From CBDDLD01 sp965250025 (GTDB lineage: Bacteria > Bacteroidota > Bacteroidia > Flavobacteriales > Flavobacteriaceae), in assembly GCA_965250025.1 (NCBI GenBank), contig OZ252283.1, positions 3,038,001 to 3,102,000 of the forward strand: a stretch of 64,000 bases of DNA, given 5' to 3'. The stretch's first letter is position 1, and each line of letters begins with the position of its first letter. Positions 60,540 to 64,000 of the stretch are shown here, in pieces. A program made the translations under genes and the position numbers. The notes beneath the pieces are model-generated. The model did no database searches. It was given only the letters and a program-made list of their open reading frames with translations, and had not been told where the DNA came from.

Positions 60540-63500
60540 TTAATGTTTTTGAATAAACAATTTGGTACTGATATTGTCAAAGGCAATTTCTATACCATTT
60601 GTTAAATTATCCATGATTTCAAGGTCTTCGGTTAACGTTTCTGATTTAATATACTCGGCATTTGAATTGACAGCTGCAACTACCGTTTCGTCTTTCTGAA
60701 GCTTTACGTCAATCCTATCTGTAACTTCAAAACCTGAATCTTTTCGTAAATTCTGAATACGGTTTACGAGCTCACGTGCAATACCTTCTTTACGTAAATC
60801 ATCAGTTATGGTTACATCTAAAGCTACAGTTAATACCCCTTCATTTGCTACTAACCATCCTTCAATGTCCTGAGACATTATCTCAACGTCATCCAATCCC
60901 AAAGTAATATTTTTTCCGTTAATTTCAACGTCTAAACTGCCTTTTTGTTCAATTTTTTTAATATCGTCGGCTGAAAATCCATTAATCACCCCTGAAATTT
61001 GTTTCATATCCTTACCAAATCGAGGGCCTAAGACTTTAAAATTGGGCTTTATTTGTTTTACCAAAATATCTGAAGCATCTTCTAAAAGCTCTATACTTTT
61101 AATATTAACTTCGTGCTTTATTAAATCCGCAACTGCTTCAATTTCATCTTTCTGTTGTTGCGTAACAACAGGAATCATAATTTTTTGTAATGGTTGACGC
61201 ACTTTTATTTTCTCCTTAGCTCTCAACGATAAAACTAGCGATGATATTGTCTGCGCATTTTCCATTTTGCGTTCTAAGGTTTTATCGATGTATGCATCAT
61301 CGGACACAGGGAAATCAGCTAGATGGACACTTTCGTAGGCTTCTTTATTAGCCACAGCATTTAGATCCAAATACAACCTATCCATGTAAAATGGCGCTAT
61401 TGGTGCTCCCAATTTAGCAATGGTTATCATACATGTATAGAGCGTTTGGTAGGCCGATATCTTATCTGCCTGATAATCTCCTTTCCAAAAACGCCTTCTA
61501 CTCAAACGCACATACCAGTTACTTAAATAATCTTGTGTGAAATCTGAAATTACACGTGCTGCTTTTGTAGGCTCATAATCTGCATAGTATGCATCGACTT
61601 TTTTGATCAACGTGTGTAACTCTGAAAGTATCCATCGGTCTATTTCCGGACGTTCTTCTATTGGAATTTCTGCTTCGCTATAATTAAATCCATCCAGATT
61701 AGTGTACAATGCAAAGAAAGAATATGTATTATACAATGTTCCAAAGAACTTTCGTCTTACTTCTTCAACGCCTTCACTATCAAATTTAAGATTATCCCAT
61801 GGGTTGGCATTACTTATCATATACCATCTAGTGGCATCGGCACCATATTTTGATAAGGTTTCAAAAGGATCTACCGCATTGCCTAAACGTTTAGACATCT
61901 TCTGTCCGTTCTTATCCAATACCAAACCATTAGAGACCACATTCTTGTAAGCTACAGAGTCAAATACCATAGTACCAATAGCATGAAGCGTATAAAACCA
62001 TCCTCTGGTTTGGTCTACACCTTCTGCTATAAAATCTGCAGGAAATGCTTCGTTTTTATCAATAAAATCTTTATTCTCAAAAGGATAATGCCATTGTGCA
62101 TATGGCATAGATCCTGAATCAAACCACACATCAATAAGATCACTCTCTCGTTTCATAGGTTGCCCTGACGAGGAAACTAAAACGATCTTATCCACAACAT
62201 TTTTATGTAAATCGATCTTTTCATAGTTAGCTTCGGACATATTGCCAACTTCAAAATCAGCAAAAATATCTTCAGACATATGCCCCGCTTCTATCGCCTT
62301 TTGCATCTCTGCTTTTAATTCTTCAACAGAACCTATGCATAATTGCTCTTTACCATCTTCTGTTCGCCATATTGGCAAAGGGATGCCCCAAAATCGAGAT
62401 CGCGATAAATTCCAATCGTTAGCATTGGCTAACCAATTGCCAAAACGACCTTCTCCTGTTGATTTTGGTTTCCAGTTGATCGAAGTATTTAACTGGTGCA
62501 TTCTGTCCTTAACATCGGTTACCTTTATGAACCATGAATCTAAAGGGTAGTATAATATAGGTTTGTCGGTACGCCAGCAATTGGGATAACTGTGCTTATA
62601 CTTTTCAACTTTGAAGGCTTTATTTTCTGTTTTTAATTTAATGGCTATTTCTACATCTACAGACTTCTCTGGCGCATCGCCATCAGCATAATATTCATTT
62701 TTGACGTATTTCCCGGCAAATTCACCCATCTCAGGACGAAAACGTCCTTGTAAATCTACCAAAGGCACCAAGTTGTCGTTCTCATCCTTGACTAACATTG
62801 GTGGTACTTCAGGGGTTACTTGTTTTGCTACCAGAGCATCATCAGCTCCAAAGGTTGGTGCGGTGTGTACAATTCCTGTTCCATCTTCAGTAGTGACAAA
62901 ATCACCAGATATAACTCTAAATGCATTCTCCGGGTGATCATTTGGTAAAGCATAGTCCAATAATTGCTCGTATTTTATACCCTCTAAATCTTTCCCCACA
63001 AAGGCTTTCTGAACAAAATATGGTATTTTTTTACTTCCTTTCTCAAAAGATTGAAGATCCTGAACATTAACCGCTTCAATATACTTTCCATCAAATTGTT
63101 TAGTTATGAGGTTTTTTGCCAATATCACATTAACAGGTTCAAATGTATATTGGTTATATGTGGACACTAATACATATTCAATCTTAGGCCCTACAGTCAA
63201 AGCCGTATTACTTGGCAAGGTCCATGGGGTGGTCGTCCAGGCTAAAAAATGCACATCGCCATAGTTCTTCAAAACCTCAGGAAGCGTTTCTTGTATTGCT
63301 TTAAATTGTGCTATTACTGTAGTATCGGTAACATCCTGATAGGTCCCTGGCTGATTCAACTCGTGTGAACTTAAACCAGTACCTGCTTTTGGAGAATAAG
63401 GTTGAATGGTATAGCCTTTATATAACAAATTTTTATCATAGATCTGTTTCAACAACCACCAAACCGATTCCATGTACTTGGATTTATACGTAATATATGG

Positions 63501-63944
63501 ATCATCCATATCTACCCAATACCCCATTTTTTGGGTAAGGTCATTCCATATATCGGTATAACGCATGACCGCTTTTTTACAAGCTTCGTTATATTCTTCT
63601 ACGGTAATTTTTGACCCTATATCTTCTTTGGTAATCCCCAATTCTTTTTCCACACCCAGCTCTACCGGTAAGCCATGAGTATCCCAACCTGCTTTACGTT
63701 TTACCTGATAGCCTTTCATGGTTTTATAACGTGGAAAAATATCTTTGATAGCGCGAGCCAAGACGTGATGCACTCCTGGTAATCCATTAGCAGAAGGTGG
63801 TCCTTCAAAAAACACGTAAGGTGGTTTACCTTCTCTTGTGGTTACACTTTTATTAAAGATATCATTGGCTTGCCAATAGTCACCTACTTGTTCGGCTACT
63901 TTTGGCAAGTTAAGTCCTTTATATTCAGGGAACTTTGTACTCAT
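60540..63944 (-). CDS. ileS: Isoleucyl-tRNA synthetase (eukaryote-like type 2)
   Basis: 1134-aa class I synthetase. HIGH-like GLPGVHHVLAR near residue 54, the CP1 editing domain (about 200-400), the KMSKR motif in GQKMSKRLGN and an anticodon-binding region. A long C-terminal extension (about 930-1134) has DLRKEGIARELVNRIQNLRKDSGF and lacks the Cys-rich zinc finger of E. coli IleRS. Length and C-terminus fit the eukaryote-like IleRS2 class, whose members are typically resistant to mupirocin. It heads the ileS-traR-DUF4097-lspA unit; complete in the window. Confidence 0.96.
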   Translation of the reverse strand: MSTKFPEYKGLNLPKVAEQVGDYWQANDIFNKSVTTREGKPPYVFFEGPPSANGLPGVHHVLARAIKDIFPRYKTMKGYQVKRKAGWDTHGLPVELGVEKELGITKEDIGSKITVEEYNEACKKAVMRYTDIWNDLTQKMGYWVDMDDPYITYKSKYMESVWWLLKQIYDKNLLYKGYTIQPYSPKAGTGLSSHELNQPGTYQDVTDTTVIAQFKAIQETLPEVLKNYGDVHFLAWTTTPWTLPSNTALTVGPKIEYVLVSTYNQYTFEPVNVILAKNLITKQFDGKYIEAVNVQDLQSFEKGSKKIPYFVQKAFVGKDLEGIKYEQLLDYALPNDHPENAFRVISGDFVTTEDGTGIVHTAPTFGADDALVAKQVTPEVPPMLVKDENDNLVPLVDLQGRFRPEMGEFAGKYVKNEYYADGDAPEKSVDVEIAIKLKTENKAFKVEKYKHSYPNCWRTDKPILYYPLDSWFIKVTDVKDRMHQLNTSINWKPKSTGEGRFGNWLANANDWNLSRSRFWGIPLPIWRTEDGKEQLCIGSVEELKAEMQKAIEAGHMSEDIFADFEVGNMSEANYEKIDLHKNVVDKIVLVSSSGQPMKRESDLIDVWFDSGSMPYAQWHYPFENKDFIDKNEAFPADFIAEGVDQTRGWFYTLHAIGTMVFDSVAYKNVVSNGLVLDKNGQKMSKRLGNAVDPFETLSKYGADATRWYMISNANPWDNLKFDSEGVEEVRRKFFGTLYNTYSFFALYTNLDGFNYSEAEIPIEERPEIDRWILSELHTLIKKVDAYYADYEPTKAARVISDFTQDYLSNWYVRLSRRRFWKGDYQADKISAYQTLYTCMITIAKLGAPIAPFYMDRLYLDLNAVANKEAYESVHLADFPVSDDAYIDKTLERKMENAQTISSLVLSLRAKEKIKVRQPLQKIMIPVVTQQQKDEIEAVADLIKHEVNIKSIELLEDASDILVKQIKPNFKVLGPRFGKDMKQISGVINGFSADDIKKIEQKGSLDVEINGKNITLGLDDVEIMSQDIEGWLVANEGVLTVALDVTITDDLRKEGIARELVNRIQNLRKDSGFEVTDRIDVKLQKDETVVAAVNSNAEYIKSETLTEDLEIMDNLTNGIEIAFDNISTKLFIQKH

Positions 63945-63967
63945 TATTTGCTTTTCTTATAAGTGCG

Positions 63968-63975
63968 CAAAATTA
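63968..63975 (-). promoter_or_regulatory. -7 promoter box of ileS
   Basis: TAATTTTG on the minus strand, 23 nt upstream of the ileS ATG, matches TAnnTTTG. The last 25 nt of the window hold nothing else identifiable. Confidence 0.6.
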
Positions 63976-64000
63976 AAGAATTTTGAGGAAATATAGGCGT

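Noticed and set aside
1..64000. CRISPR arrays, tRNA/rRNA genes, IS elements, prophage, toxin-antitoxin or defence systems
   Set aside because: I saw no repeat-spacer arrays, clover-leaf or rRNA signatures, transposases, integrases or recognizable defence genes; coding is nearly continuous with conserved flavobacterial genes.

Overview
This window looks like a chromosomal segment of a flavobacterium (Bacteroidota, Flavobacteriaceae-like). The evidence is the low G+C content, genes without Shine-Dalgarno sites, repeated Bacteroidota-type -7 promoter boxes (TAnnTTTG), the mutY-ssb-gldE-gldD gliding cluster, a protein with a type IX secretion (T9SS) C-terminal sorting domain, several TonB-dependent receptors (TBDTs) with carboxypeptidase-regulatory-like N-termini, and an S46 dipeptidyl-peptidase. 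I see no tRNA, rRNA, IS element, prophage or CRISPR array. Most of the window is core metabolism and envelope biology.

Layout, left to right. 1-220: a TPP riboswitch with its own promoter, reading leftward into a gene outside the window. 258-4979: a tight seven-gene leftward operon (PPTase, GGGP synthase, thiamine-binding-like protein, PnuC transporter, NadR-like kinase, DUF4301 protein, ArfB ribosome rescue factor), divergent from ahcY. 6455-8284: LytS/LytTR-type two-component pair facing away from a TBDT (8529-10910). 10987-18745: an S46 peptidase whose S1-site residue suggests DPP11-type (Asp/Glu) specificity, a TBDT plus beta-propeller phytase lipoprotein operon, and a membrane-anchored TPR/LuxR-type regulator. 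18927-21396: methionine/glutamine-type aminotransferase plus omega-amidase (keto-acid salvage), with a small basic exported protein between them. 21380-32090: Ig-like lipoprotein, ComF, coiled-coil membrane protein, glyS, a T9SS-secreted FG-GAP protein, a small outer-membrane protein and a 1133-aa SprA-like outer-membrane protein.

32203-40856: xth, OmpA lipoprotein, aldo/keto reductase, RNase G/E, a 29-aa basic ribosomal-type protein, HU, then mutY-ssb-gldE-gldD. 40917-44198: large Oar-like TBDT whose upstream region carries five copies of the heptamer ATGTTAA. 44370-49045: operon of DUF3108 protein, tryptophan 2,3-dioxygenase, M23 peptidase and pgi. 49229-52103: homogentisate dioxygenase, CCC-motif membrane protein and HPPD; together with the tryptophan dioxygenase these indicate aromatic amino-acid catabolism. 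52285-56336: uvrC and a patatin/POTRA/barrel protein. 56436-58836: rimK, an aspartoacylase-like hydrolase and 5-formyl-THF cyclo-ligase, each overlapping the next by 4 nt. 58848-63944: leftward operon ileS, TraR/DksA, DUF4097-like exported protein, lspA.

I found no obviously novel defence or mobile system. The items most worth a second look are regulatory: a Rho-independent terminator lying inside a signal-peptide coding sequence between traR/dksA and lspA, the ATGTTAA array, face-to-face overlapping divergent promoters at ahcY, and -7 boxes only 4 nt from the start codons of glyS and uvrC. Among the proteins, the best candidates are the vitamin-linked GGGPS operon, the phytase/TBDT/regulator module, and an M23 peptidase with Cys in place of a zinc-ligand His. 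All functions are assigned by reading sequence motifs and recalling families; no database search was run.
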